Part shown: one piece after another, positions 1 through 5,985 of the stretch
How the letters are laid out: every line of letters starts with the position of its first letter
How positions within the stretch are numbered: the first letter of the stretch is position 1
NCBI GenBank assembly: GCA_947311125.1
Contig: CAMZKI010000055.1
Coordinates: 1-6,245 of the forward strand
Length of the DNA stretch: 6,245 nt
Origin: an uncultured Chlorobiota bacterium
Lineage (GTDB): Bacteria > Bacteroidota > Bacteroidia > Bacteroidales > JAADGE01
Reading direction: 5' to 3'
Notes under the pieces: generated by a model
Seen by the model: the letters and a program-made list of their open reading frames with translations, nothing else
What the model was told of the DNA's origin: nothing
Database searches by the model: none
Position numbers and translations under genes: made by a program

Positions 1-219
1 AATTCTGTTAAATCAACATCTCGAAAAGCAACTTTATCAATTATGCTTCCGTGTTTTCGAAATAAGTTTTTTAATTCTGTTTGAGTTTCTATTTCAGAAT
101 ATATATTTTAAAATGAAGTACGCAGAAATAGAAACTCAAACAGAATTAAAAAACTTATTTCGAAAACACGGAGGCATAATTGATAAAGTTGCTTTTCAAG
201 ATGTTGATTTAACAGAATT
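1..219. repeat. 95-bp near-perfect inverted repeat (fold-back) over the start of the LOG gene
   Basis: Bases 1-95 are the reverse complement of 125-219, with a 29-base spacer (96-124) that holds the LOG start codon. Only two positions differ: 22 against 198 and 47 against 173, giving 93/95 identity. The right arm is coding sequence for residues 5-35 of the LOG protein. The left arm, read on the minus strand, gives the same peptide with two changes (Gly21 to Ser, Gln29 to Arg). There is no start codon before it: the minus frame is closed by TAA at 110-108. The left arm therefore looks like a displaced inverted copy of a gene's beginning, not a second gene. It runs to the very edge of the window and may extend further. 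A fold-back chimera at a contig end is the most likely cause; a genuine inverted duplication is possible. Confidence 0.95.
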
Positions 220-1228
220 TGAAGAAGAAATTTCTCGTTTTTATTTCAGCAACTGTTTGTTTCTGGGATGTAAAATGACCGAAAAAATTAAGCAACATAC
301 AGAAAAAGAAAATTATATTTTTCCGAAATTAGATGTTCCGTATAATATTTATCTCAATCGCTTGTATGATAAAGATGACCTTTACGGGAAATACGAACTC
401 GGCAAACCGGAAACTTATGAAAACACTTTTGATAAAATCGTTTACAATCATTTTATTAAGACGGGAAAAGAAGCCGTCAGCATAAAAGAAACACTTGCAC
501 GCCGCTTACACGACCATTCGGTTACAGATGCTTTATATGATTTTTTGAGCAACTATGATGAAAAAAAGGTTGTTGCAATTATGGGCGGACACAGTCTTGC
601 TCGTAACTCTGATGATTATAAAACAGTTGTAAAGCTCTCAAAAGAACTTACGGAAGACGGTTATTTAATGATTTCCGGAGGCGGACCCGGAGCTATGGAG
701 GCAACACACCTCGGAGCTTGGTTTGCTGACAGAACAAATAAAGAGTTAGACAGTGCATTCGAGATACTGGATAAAGCTCCTGTTTACAAAGATAGGTTAT
801 GGTTGGATGCGGCAATGAAGGTTATTGACAAATATCCGAATACGGGAAAATATGAAAGTTTAGGAATACCGACATGGTTATACGGACACGAGCCGCCTAC
901 GCCTTTTGCAACAAAAATTGCAAAATATTTTGCTAACAGTGTAAGAGAAGACGGTCTGCTTACAATTGCCAAAGGAGGTATTATTTATTCACCCGGAAGT
1001 GCCGGCACTATTCAGGAGATTTTTCAGGAGGTTACTCAAAATCATTATTTGAGTTTCGGTTATGCAAGTCCTATGATTTTTATGAATAAAAATTTTTGGA
1101 TAAAAGAAACTCCTGTCTATAATTATATTACCGATTTGGTTGAACGAGGAAAACTTAAAAATCTTATTTTGTCAATTTGTGATAAAACCGATGAAATAAA
1201 ATTTGAATTGAAGAAATTTTATTCGTGA
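113..1228 (+). CDS. LOG-family Rossmann nucleotide-binding protein with long N-terminal extension
   Basis: The 371-residue product has the marks of the LOG / 'lysine decarboxylase-like' fold. These are a first beta strand with a glycine turn (VVAIMGGHS, residues 153-161), the nucleotide-binding loop SGGGPGAMEA (188-197) and a PG-S-AGT-IQ-E motif (294-302), which corresponds to the family's PGGxGTxxE with Ser-Ala in place of Gly-x and the catalytic-type Glu302 kept. Characterised LOG proteins are phosphoribohydrolases acting on cytokinin-type nucleoside monophosphates. Many bacterial members have no known substrate, so none is assigned here. Typical LOG proteins are about 180-250 residues; this one has about 150 extra N-terminal residues. 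Within these, 26-52 (AFQDVDL...FSNCLFLGC) faintly resembles pentapeptide-repeat spacing. The protein is probably cytoplasmic. The ATG is supported by sequence character from residue 1, but the frame stays open to base 2 only because of the inverted copy upstream, so native upstream DNA is unavailable. No Shine-Dalgarno is seen. Confidence 0.88.
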   Translation: MKYAEIETQTELKNLFRKHGGIIDKVAFQDVDLTEFEEEISRFYFSNCLFLGCKMTEKIKQHTEKENYIFPKLDVPYNIYLNRLYDKDDLYGKYELGKPETYENTFDKIVYNHFIKTGKEAVSIKETLARRLHDHSVTDALYDFLSNYDEKKVVAIMGGHSLARNSDDYKTVVKLSKELTEDGYLMISGGGPGAMEATHLGAWFADRTNKELDSAFEILDKAPVYKDRLWLDAAMKVIDKYPNTGKYESLGIPTWLYGHEPPTPFATKIAKYFANSVREDGLLTIAKGGIIYSPGSAGTIQEIFQEVTQNHYLSFGYASPMIFMNKNFWIKETPVYNYITDLVERGKLKNLILSICDKTDEIKFELKKFYS

Positions 1229-1253
1229 AAGCGAAAAATCCCTAAATTACGGT

Positions 1254-1294
1254 ATTGTATAAATATGTTTGAGCATTTATGTTTGCATAAACAT
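1254..1294 (+). promoter_or_regulatory. Candidate Bacteroidota promoter(s) with overlapping palindrome
   Basis: Two identical octamers TATGTTTG lie at 1264-1271 and 1278-1285. Both fit the Bacteroidota -7 consensus TAnnTTTG. For the second copy, ATTG at 1254-1257 sits 20 bases upstream, a usable match to the -33 TTTG element. That would place the start of transcription in the mid-1290s, shortly before the ATG at 1309. The second copy is embedded in a palindrome, ATGTTT-gcat-AAACAT (1279-1294), which could be an operator or chance. The assignment rests on consensus matching only. Confidence 0.45.
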
Positions 1295-1308
1295 TTTAAC
1301 GGTACGTA

Positions 1309-2055
1309 ATGAAAAAAAAAGGACTTGCTTTATTACTGTCGGCAATTTTTATTTCGGTAAATATTTATTCGCAAACTTACGGAATTTCAGCGTCAAAATT
1401 ATCTGCAATTAATGCAAAAACAGTTCTTAAAGACAAAATTGAGTTCGAACCGTCGTTCGGTTTTTCTGTTTTTATGACAGACAGTTTACCTGTATATTCT
1501 GATTTAGGGTTTCGTTTTACATACGGTTTAACTTCTAAAACTGAAATGGGAATAGTAATTCCGGTGAACCTAAGTACCTTAAACTGGGGTATAAAATATA
1601 ATGCCGTTAACTTTAAACAATATTCAGTTGCTTTTATTGCCGGAATTCAAAACTCTTTAAATTCTGATAATCAGAGTCAAGAAAAAACAGTGTCTTTATT
1701 TCATTCTTATTCGGGCGGGGCAGCCTTTACTTATCTTATAAATAAAAAAATGAGTGTTGATTTTACCGGTCAGTTGCAGAGCAAATTCCATCATTCTCAT
1801 AAGGATTTAATCGTGTTCTTTAATTTTGAAACAGGATATTTTATTACGAACGGACTGCAATTTGTGACAGGTATTTGCTATAACAGAGATTTTACCCATA
1901 AGCAATATGCCGAAAATATCACAATAAATTCAGGAATAACTTTAGAGAAGGCAAAAAATTTTATATTAGTTTTAAATTTTCCGTATCAGCTTAAAAACAG
2001 ATATTCTCCTGCATCAATAGGGTTTGCTTTAGCTCTTACTATGTTAATTGAGTAA
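1309..2055 (+). CDS. Secreted outer-membrane beta-barrel protein, unknown cargo
   Basis: The 248-residue product starts with a clear Sec signal peptide: MKKK, then a hydrophobic stretch at about residues 5-20, ending NIYSQ with likely cleavage after Gln22 ('SQ' is common in Bacteroidota). The mature part is made of alternating short amphipathic stretches rich in aromatic residues and glycine (for example FRFTYGLTSKTEMGIVIP near 68-85, then SVAFIAGIQ and AAFTYLI), as expected of outer-membrane beta strands. The 'YGLT..TEMGI.IPV' pattern recalls the putative outer-membrane transporters grouped with the MetA phenol-degradation family, but this is only a resemblance. No lipobox cysteine is seen, and there is no C-terminal sorting domain. 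It has its own candidate promoter just upstream and converges on the minus-strand operon. Substrate unknown. Confidence 0.75.
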   Translation: MKKKGLALLLSAIFISVNIYSQTYGISASKLSAINAKTVLKDKIEFEPSFGFSVFMTDSLPVYSDLGFRFTYGLTSKTEMGIVIPVNLSTLNWGIKYNAVNFKQYSVAFIAGIQNSLNSDNQSQEKTVSLFHSYSGGAAFTYLINKKMSVDFTGQLQSKFHHSHKDLIVFFNFETGYFITNGLQFVTGICYNRDFTHKQYAENITINSGITLEKAKNFILVLNFPYQLKNRYSPASIGFALALTMLIE

Positions 2056-2090
2056 AAAGAGATTTATTATGACATAAAGTGATGTAAAAT

Positions 2091-2109
2091 GCCCGATAAA
2101 TCGGAATAA
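2091..2109. terminator. Weak candidate bidirectional terminator between convergent genes
   Basis: The 54-base gap between the two convergent stop codons contains a small GC-rich hairpin in otherwise AT-rich DNA: CCGAT (2093-2097) pairs with ATCGG (2100-2104). The two-base loop forces the inner pair open, leaving about 4 base pairs. Read on the minus strand it is followed by GCATTTTA, a poor U tract; on the plus strand there is none. Position favours a terminator, strength does not. Confidence 0.3.
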
Positions 2110-2601
2110 TTACAAATCAGGCAAAAAGTTATTCAACGGAGATTTTTCATCCAAAACAGTTCCTGCCGTTGTTTCAAAGTCAGCAGTTGTAAAATTCATA
2201 ACTTTCAGGTAATCTTTAATATCAAATTTTATTTTTGTATTAAACTCTTTTTTCTTTGCATTGTATGCAATTTTATCCATATTAAGACCGAAAACCATAA
2301 AAAACACAAAACCGATTACCAGCAATATAAGAATTGAGAAAATAAAATGAATGTTTAAATAAATAAACATTAAAACACCGATAAGAACCCAAAGAAGAAC
2401 TGTTAAGATAAGAACCATTGCAACTTTTCCGTCTTGATTGCTTTTTGCCTTAATAAGCATATTTTCTACACTTCTGATGTATTGTTTTAAACTTTCTTGT
2501 TCTTCTTTTGTTAATTTTGATAAAAAAGGTAAAGGAGCACCGCACGAAAAACATCTTTGTTCTCCTTTTTTATTATTTGCAAAACAATATTTACATTTCA
2601 T
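2110..2601 (-). CDS. Zinc-ribbon membrane protein, hypothetical
   Basis: The 163-residue product opens with a zinc-ribbon: Cys3-x2-Cys6, ten residues, Cys17-x2-Cys20 followed by Gly-Ala-Pro, the usual form of small 'zinc-ribbon domain' modules. A charged helical segment (about 30-58) leads to two transmembrane helices (about 60-81 and 84-106), then a soluble, Lys- and Asp-rich tail to residue 163. The predicted shape is an inner-membrane hairpin with a metal-binding N-terminal knuckle on the same side as the tail. The start is firm: the ribbon begins at residue 3. It follows the HD-domain gene by 15 bases, so it is probably cotranscribed with batA/batB as the last gene of the operon. No Shine-Dalgarno is visible. 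No function can be assigned. Confidence 0.8.
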   Translation of the reverse strand: MKCKYCFANNKKGEQRCFSCGAPLPFLSKLTKEEQESLKQYIRSVENMLIKAKSNQDGKVAMVLILTVLLWVLIGVLMFIYLNIHFIFSILILLVIGFVFFMVFGLNMDKIAYNAKKKEFNTKIKFDIKDYLKVMNFTTADFETTAGTVLDEKSPLNNFLPDL

Positions 2602-2616
2602 ATTATAAATTAAAAA

Positions 2617-3270
2617 TTATTTACCTTCCCGCTCTTTATAAAATTCTTTTAAAAACAAGAGCATAAAATTATGCCGTTCTTCGGCAATTTTCTTTCCGGT
2701 TTCCGTATTCATTCTGTCTTTAAGGAGCAGTAATTTTTCATAAAAGTGGTTGATTGTCGGAGCCGTGCTGCTTTTGTATTCTTCTTTGCTTTTATATATA
2801 ACCGGTTTTATGTCAGGGTTGTAAAGTTCTCGCTTTTTATATCCGCCGTATGCAAAAGTTCGGGCAATTCCTATTGCCCCTATTGCATCTAACCTGTCAG
2901 CATCTTGAACTATTGCCAACTCTTGCGAAAAATATTTACCTCCGTTATGTCCGCCGAGAAAAGAAACATTCTTAACAATATTAACAACTTGTGTAATAGT
3001 TTTATTATTAACATTTAATGATGTTAGAAATTGTTCGGCTTTTTGATAACCCACATCTTCATTTCCGTTATGAAATTTATGGTCGGCAATATCGTGAAGC
3101 AGTGCTGCAAGTTCGCAAACAAAAGTGTTTGCTTTTTCAGTTTTAAGAATTAATTTTGTATTTTTCCAAACCCTCAGAACGTGAAATTTATCGTGCGAAC
3201 CTTCTGCACCTTGCAAAGTTTGTTCAACAAATTCTATTGTTTTGTTAATTATAGTTTCTTTGTGCCCCAT
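2617..3270 (-). CDS. HD-domain phosphohydrolase, YedJ-like
   Basis: This is an HD-superfamily metal-dependent phosphohydrolase of the uncharacterised YedJ-like group. Numbered from an alternative upstream ATG at 3297 (226 residues), the metal-binding residues are His35-Asp36 in SHDKFHVLRV, His68-Asp69 in ALLHDIADH, and Asp132/Asp134/Asp137 in QDADRLDAIGAIG. That spacing and the 'DADRLDAIGA.GIARTF' block are typical of the group. I prefer the internal ATG at 3270 (217 residues): relatives begin close to the 'IINKTIEFVEQTL' helix, and it cuts the overlap with batB from 53 to 26 bases. No Shine-Dalgarno separates the two choices. The substrate is unknown; HD proteins of this type are thought to act on nucleotides or other phosphoesters. 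Its overlap with batB suggests translational coupling. Presence in a bat operon is unusual and the functional link is unclear. Confidence 0.85.
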   Translation of the reverse strand: MGHKETIINKTIEFVEQTLQGAEGSHDKFHVLRVWKNTKLILKTEKANTFVCELAALLHDIADHKFHNGNEDVGYQKAEQFLTSLNVNNKTITQVVNIVKNVSFLGGHNGGKYFSQELAIVQDADRLDAIGAIGIARTFAYGGYKKRELYNPDIKPVIYKSKEEYKSSTAPTINHFYEKLLLLKDRMNTETGKKIAEERHNFMLLFLKEFYKEREGK

Positions 3271-4297
3271 TTGTTTTGAAGAGATTTGAATTTGCAAGTT
3301 TTATATTTCTGCGTTCTGAAAATAAAAATTCAATCGTAAGAAGTAACAGAGCCGTGAATATGAAATACGGAAATAAATCGGCATATTCCTGTATCTCGGT
3401 AACTCCTTCTTTTTCTCCGAGGGTGTTTATCTGACGCTGAATTTTGTTTATATCATTAAAGAGGTTTCCTGTTTCAAAGTATTTTCCTCCGCCGGCATTT
3501 GCGATTTGTGTCAGCAAGACTTCATTTAATTTTGTCAGAATAACTTTGCCTGTTTTGTCTTTTTTGTATTCGCCTGTTTGTAAGTCGGGTATGGGAATTG
3601 CTGATTTTTTTCCTATACCTGCGGTTGAAATTATAATACCGTTTTTATGAGCTTCTTTTGCCGCATCTATTGCTTTTTGTTCGTGATTTTCGCCGTCGGT
3701 TAATATTAAAATAAGTTTTTGACTTTTTGTATCGCTTTTATCAAGCATTCCCGCAGCTAACTCAATTGCACTGCTTAAGTTTGTTCCTTGAACCGGAACA
3801 ATATCAGGTGTAAGGGAAGACATTATAACATCTGAATTTGAAAAATTTGAGGTAAGCGGAATCTGGACAAAAGCTTCTCCGGCAAAAATAATTAATCCCA
3901 TTCTGTCATAAGGATTTTTTCTGTATAGTTCGCTTATTATTTGTTTTGCTCGGTGCAGTCTGTCAGGTTTTATGTCTTGTGCAAGCATACTGTTGGATAC
4001 GTCGAGAGCAAAAATAATTTCTCTGTTCTTTGTTGCCGAAACTTTAACTTTGTTGCCGGACTGCGGTCGGGCAGCTGCCAAAATTATAAATATAAGAGAT
4101 GTTCCCGTAAGAATATTTTTTAATAAAATACGGTATTTCGAATAGTCAGGTATGAGTTTTTGTATTAATTCATTATTACCTAAGCGTTTTAGTGTTTTTT
4201 TTCTGTAATAGTTTGCAGTTATATAAAGTAAAATGTATGCAGGTATCAGTATAAGCAGCCAAAAATATTCAGGATTTTTAAATTGAAACAAGTTCAT
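3245..4297 (-). CDS. batB: BatB-like VWA-domain inner-membrane protein
   Basis: This is a 350-residue von Willebrand factor A protein of the Bacteroides aerotolerance (bat) type. Two N-terminal transmembrane helices (about 11-29 and 57-76, the second ending in AAARPQSG) precede a VWA domain with a complete MIDAS metal site: Asp99-x-Ser101-x-Ser103, Thr172 in QGTNLSSAI and Asp201 in LTDGENHE. A C-terminal transmembrane helix lies at about 308-326, followed by RR. The block SMLAQDIKPDRLHRAK and the insert IPDLQTGEYKKDKTG are typical of BatB and separate it from BatA. The protein is thought to work with BatA at the cytoplasmic membrane downstream of a MoxR ATPase; its exact role is unsettled. 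batB follows batA by 37 bases. Its last 20 or so residues (NIKLANSNLF...) run into the HD gene, slightly longer than I would expect for the family. Confidence 0.93.
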   Translation of the reverse strand: MNLFQFKNPEYFWLLILIPAYILLYITANYYRKKTLKRLGNNELIQKLIPDYSKYRILLKNILTGTSLIFIILAAARPQSGNKVKVSATKNREIIFALDVSNSMLAQDIKPDRLHRAKQIISELYRKNPYDRMGLIIFAGEAFVQIPLTSNFSNSDVIMSSLTPDIVPVQGTNLSSAIELAAGMLDKSDTKSQKLILILTDGENHEQKAIDAAKEAHKNGIIISTAGIGKKSAIPIPDLQTGEYKKDKTGKVILTKLNEVLLTQIANAGGGKYFETGNLFNDINKIQRQINTLGEKEGVTEIQEYADLFPYFIFTALLLLTIEFLFSERRNIKLANSNLFKTNGAQRNYN

Positions 4298-4334
4298 AAT
4301 ATTGTGTTAATCAATATATATTTTATTTATGAAA

Positions 4335-5314
4335 TTAAGGTAATGTTCTTAATATTGTATGCTTTAAAATAATCTCAGAAACTAATAGTATCAAAGCCGG
4401 TATAAGAAACTTCATATATTCTTCTTGTATGTGTTTCCCTAGTTTTTCTTTTATTTTGTTTTTTTCGAGTTTGTCAATTTCATCATATATTTTTTTAAGC
4501 TTTTCGTTATCTGTTGCTCTGAAATATTTACCTCCTGTTTTTCGGGATATAAGTTTCAGGGTTTCTTCATCAATTTTTACTTCAACTTTTTGCATTTGTG
4601 TGCCGAAAATTGTTTGCACCGGCATATCTGCATATCCGTTTTTGCCTACACCTATTGTATAAACTTTTATATTATATTTTGATGCTAAATCTGCTGCTGT
4701 CATAGGGTCAATATTTCCGGCATATTTTCTCCGTCGGTCAGTAAAATTACAATTTTACTTTTAGAATTACTGTCTTTCAGGGCATTAACAGCAGTTGCAA
4801 GTCCGTGTCCTATTGCAGTTCCGTCTTCTATAAGTCCTTGCTTTACTCCCGAGAACATATTAATCAACACTTTATGGTCAATTGTTACGGGGCATTGAGT
4901 AAATGCTTCGCCCGCAAAAACGACGAGACCTATACGGTCGTATTCTTGCTTGTTAACAAATTCAATTGCGATATTTTTTGATGCTTCCAAACGGTTCGGT
5001 TTAAAATCTTGAGCAAGCATACTTCCTGAAATATCAAGTGCTATAACAATATCAATACCTTGTGTTATTTTTTCTTCGGGTTTTTGGGCTTGAGGTCTTG
5101 CTAATATAATAATAAGTAAAGATATAATTGCTAAACGGATTAAAAACAGCAAATGTCGTAAGTAGTATTTCAAAGGTTTTTTTTGATTTTCAAAAATCTT
5201 TAATGATGAATATCGTAAACTTACCTGAGATTTTGATTTCTTAAAGATATACCAAAATATCATTACGGCAGGAATAATAAACAGCCAAAAATATGTAGGA
5301 TGAGCAAAAGTCAT
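4335..5314 (-). pseudogene. batA: BatA-like VWA-domain inner-membrane protein, split by an apparent 1-base deletion
   Basis: The N-terminal frame (5314 to 4700) encodes 204 residues: transmembrane helices at about 8-24 and 56-72 ending LARPQAQ, then a VWA domain with MIDAS residues Asp94-x-Ser96-x-Ser98, Thr166 (EDGTAIGHGLATA) and Asp194 (TDGEN). It then runs out of frame into MPEILTL and stops. The sister frame (from about 4720 to 4335) carries on with AGNIDPMTAADLASKY, the expected continuation of TDGENN, then YTIGVGKNGYADMP, the VWA end KTGGKYFRATD and a C-terminal transmembrane helix (KFLIPALILLVSEIIL). The break is at 4721-4728, where one T (plus strand) appears missing from 'cattatttt'. 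Restored, the protein is about 326 residues, normal for BatA. Both halves look fully conserved, so a sequencing or assembly error is likelier than a dead gene. The start follows the upstream stop by 2 bases. Confidence 0.9.
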
Positions 5315-5316
5315 AA

Positions 5317-5802
5317 TTATAAGTTTTCTTTTTCTTCCGTTTTTTCTTCTTTAATTTTTTCTGTTGTATTATTTATAAACGAGAGTGCGTATTCAAACAT
5401 AATTTCATTCTCGTGTTCTTCGGGCTTGTTTTTTGCAAATTTTACGGTATCAGATAATGATAACAGTTCTCTTAATTTTTCATCTAAGCCTGTATTTGAA
5501 AATTCTGTTTTTGAGAAATTATTTATAATTTCACTTGTAACCGATTCTAAAGCAGGAATATTAAACCGTTCTTCAACATATAATCTTATTATATTACTTA
5601 ACTCTGTATAAAAGGGTTTTAAATCATCTTTTTTATGAAGTTCTTTTATTTTCAGGTTATTAATACGCTCAATAGCCTTTATATGTGCCGGAATTTCAGG
5701 TTTTTCTTTTTTTGACGATATTAATTTTGCTTTTGTTCTCTTCTCTGTTTTTCTTATTTCTTTTGTTTTCGTGTTTCGTGTTAAGCCTTTGCTTCTTTTT
5801 TT
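5317..5802 (-). CDS. C-terminal part of bat-operon accessory protein (DUF4381-like position), 5' end lost
   Basis: Read leftwards from a TGA at 5805-5803, an open frame of 161 residues ends at TAA 5319-5317, two bases before batA. It begins with a Lys/Arg-rich stretch (KKRSKG...EKRTKAK), then PEIPAHIKAIERINNLKIKE, a helical part FYTELSNIIRLYVEERFNIPALE and the end DTVKFAKNKPEEHENEI. This matches the cytoplasmic tail of the protein usually encoded between the DUF58 gene and batA, where DUF4381 proteins sit in other phyla. 'YxELxxIIRxYVExRF.I.ALE' is its hallmark. Relatives have an N-terminal domain and a transmembrane helix just before the basic linker. Here no hydrophobic stretch is found upstream in any minus frame, and no credible start codon lies in the frame. 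The gene is therefore cut, probably by the junction described for 5803-5985. Recognition is from memory of the family pattern. Confidence 0.75.
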   Translation of the reverse strand, partial: KKRSKGLTRNTKTKEIRKTEKRTKAKLISSKKEKPEIPAHIKAIERINNLKIKELHKKDDLKPFYTELSNIIRLYVEERFNIPALESVTSEIINNFSKTEFSNTGLDEKLRELLSLSDTVKFAKNKPEEHENEIMFEYALSFINNTTEKIKEEKTEEKENL

Positions 5803-5985
5803 TCATGTTGGATATTTTTTGAATATATTTTTTTTGCCACGTTTGGTTATATTTGAGTTTTATTTTCCATCACAATATTTTCTATTTATTTATTTATTTT
5901 TTTCCAGTGAATTCTTCTCGTGGTTTTAAAATTTTTGTCATCATTCACCATTTTCTTCTTACCTCACTATAAATCATAAATTTAG
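5803..5985. other. T-rich junction stretch without a recognisable gene
   Basis: This stretch separates clear bacterial coding sequence from the retroelement-like domain. The plus strand is very T-rich, includes several runs of six to nine T, and contains a four-unit ATTT repeat (5884-5899) followed by a pyrimidine tract ending TTTCCAG at 5905-5907 that resembles a eukaryotic intron acceptor. All six frames are short and show no known motif. The frame at 5957-5992 (LTINHKFSIHT) may be the leading edge of the retroelement protein in a shifted frame. The switch of origin probably lies near 5803, where the bacterial frame ends. Confidence 0.5.
5884..5899. repeat. (ATTT)4 microsatellite
   Basis: Four perfect tandem copies of ATTT, followed directly by a run of T. 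Short tetranucleotide repeats of this kind are common in AT-rich eukaryotic DNA and unusual in the neighbouring bacterial intergenic DNA, which is mostly very short. It adds modest support to a foreign origin for the right end. Confidence 0.85.

Noticed and set aside
1..95. A second, divergent LOG paralogue on the minus strand at the window edge
   Set aside because: The copied frame has no start codon before the shared part and is closed by TAA at 110-108. The 93/95 identity in exact inverted register points to a fold-back, not a diverged paralogue.
4429..4662. 77-residue plus-strand open frame over batA
   Set aside because: Antisense to the conserved C-terminal half of batA; Ser/Phe-rich composition is what reading Lys- and Glu-rich genes backwards gives.
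4690..4700. CTGCTGCTG triplet repeat as a possible slippage or repeat element
   Set aside because: Only three units, and it simply encodes Ala-Ala in the MTAADLA part of BatA on the minus strand.
4335..4703. Separate small gene starting at MTAADLASKY
   Set aside because: It has no independent start context and is exactly the missing C-terminal part of BatA in the neighbouring frame; one inserted base rejoins the two.
5300..5611. 103-residue plus-strand open frame rich in Ser and Phe
   Set aside because: It is the antisense shadow of the bat-operon accessory gene, whose minus-strand frame has family-like sequence and the right spacing to batA.
5884..5907. Intron acceptor site (pyrimidine tract plus CAG)
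   Set aside because: No matching donor, branch point or coding exon can be shown on either side; T-rich DNA gives such matches by chance.
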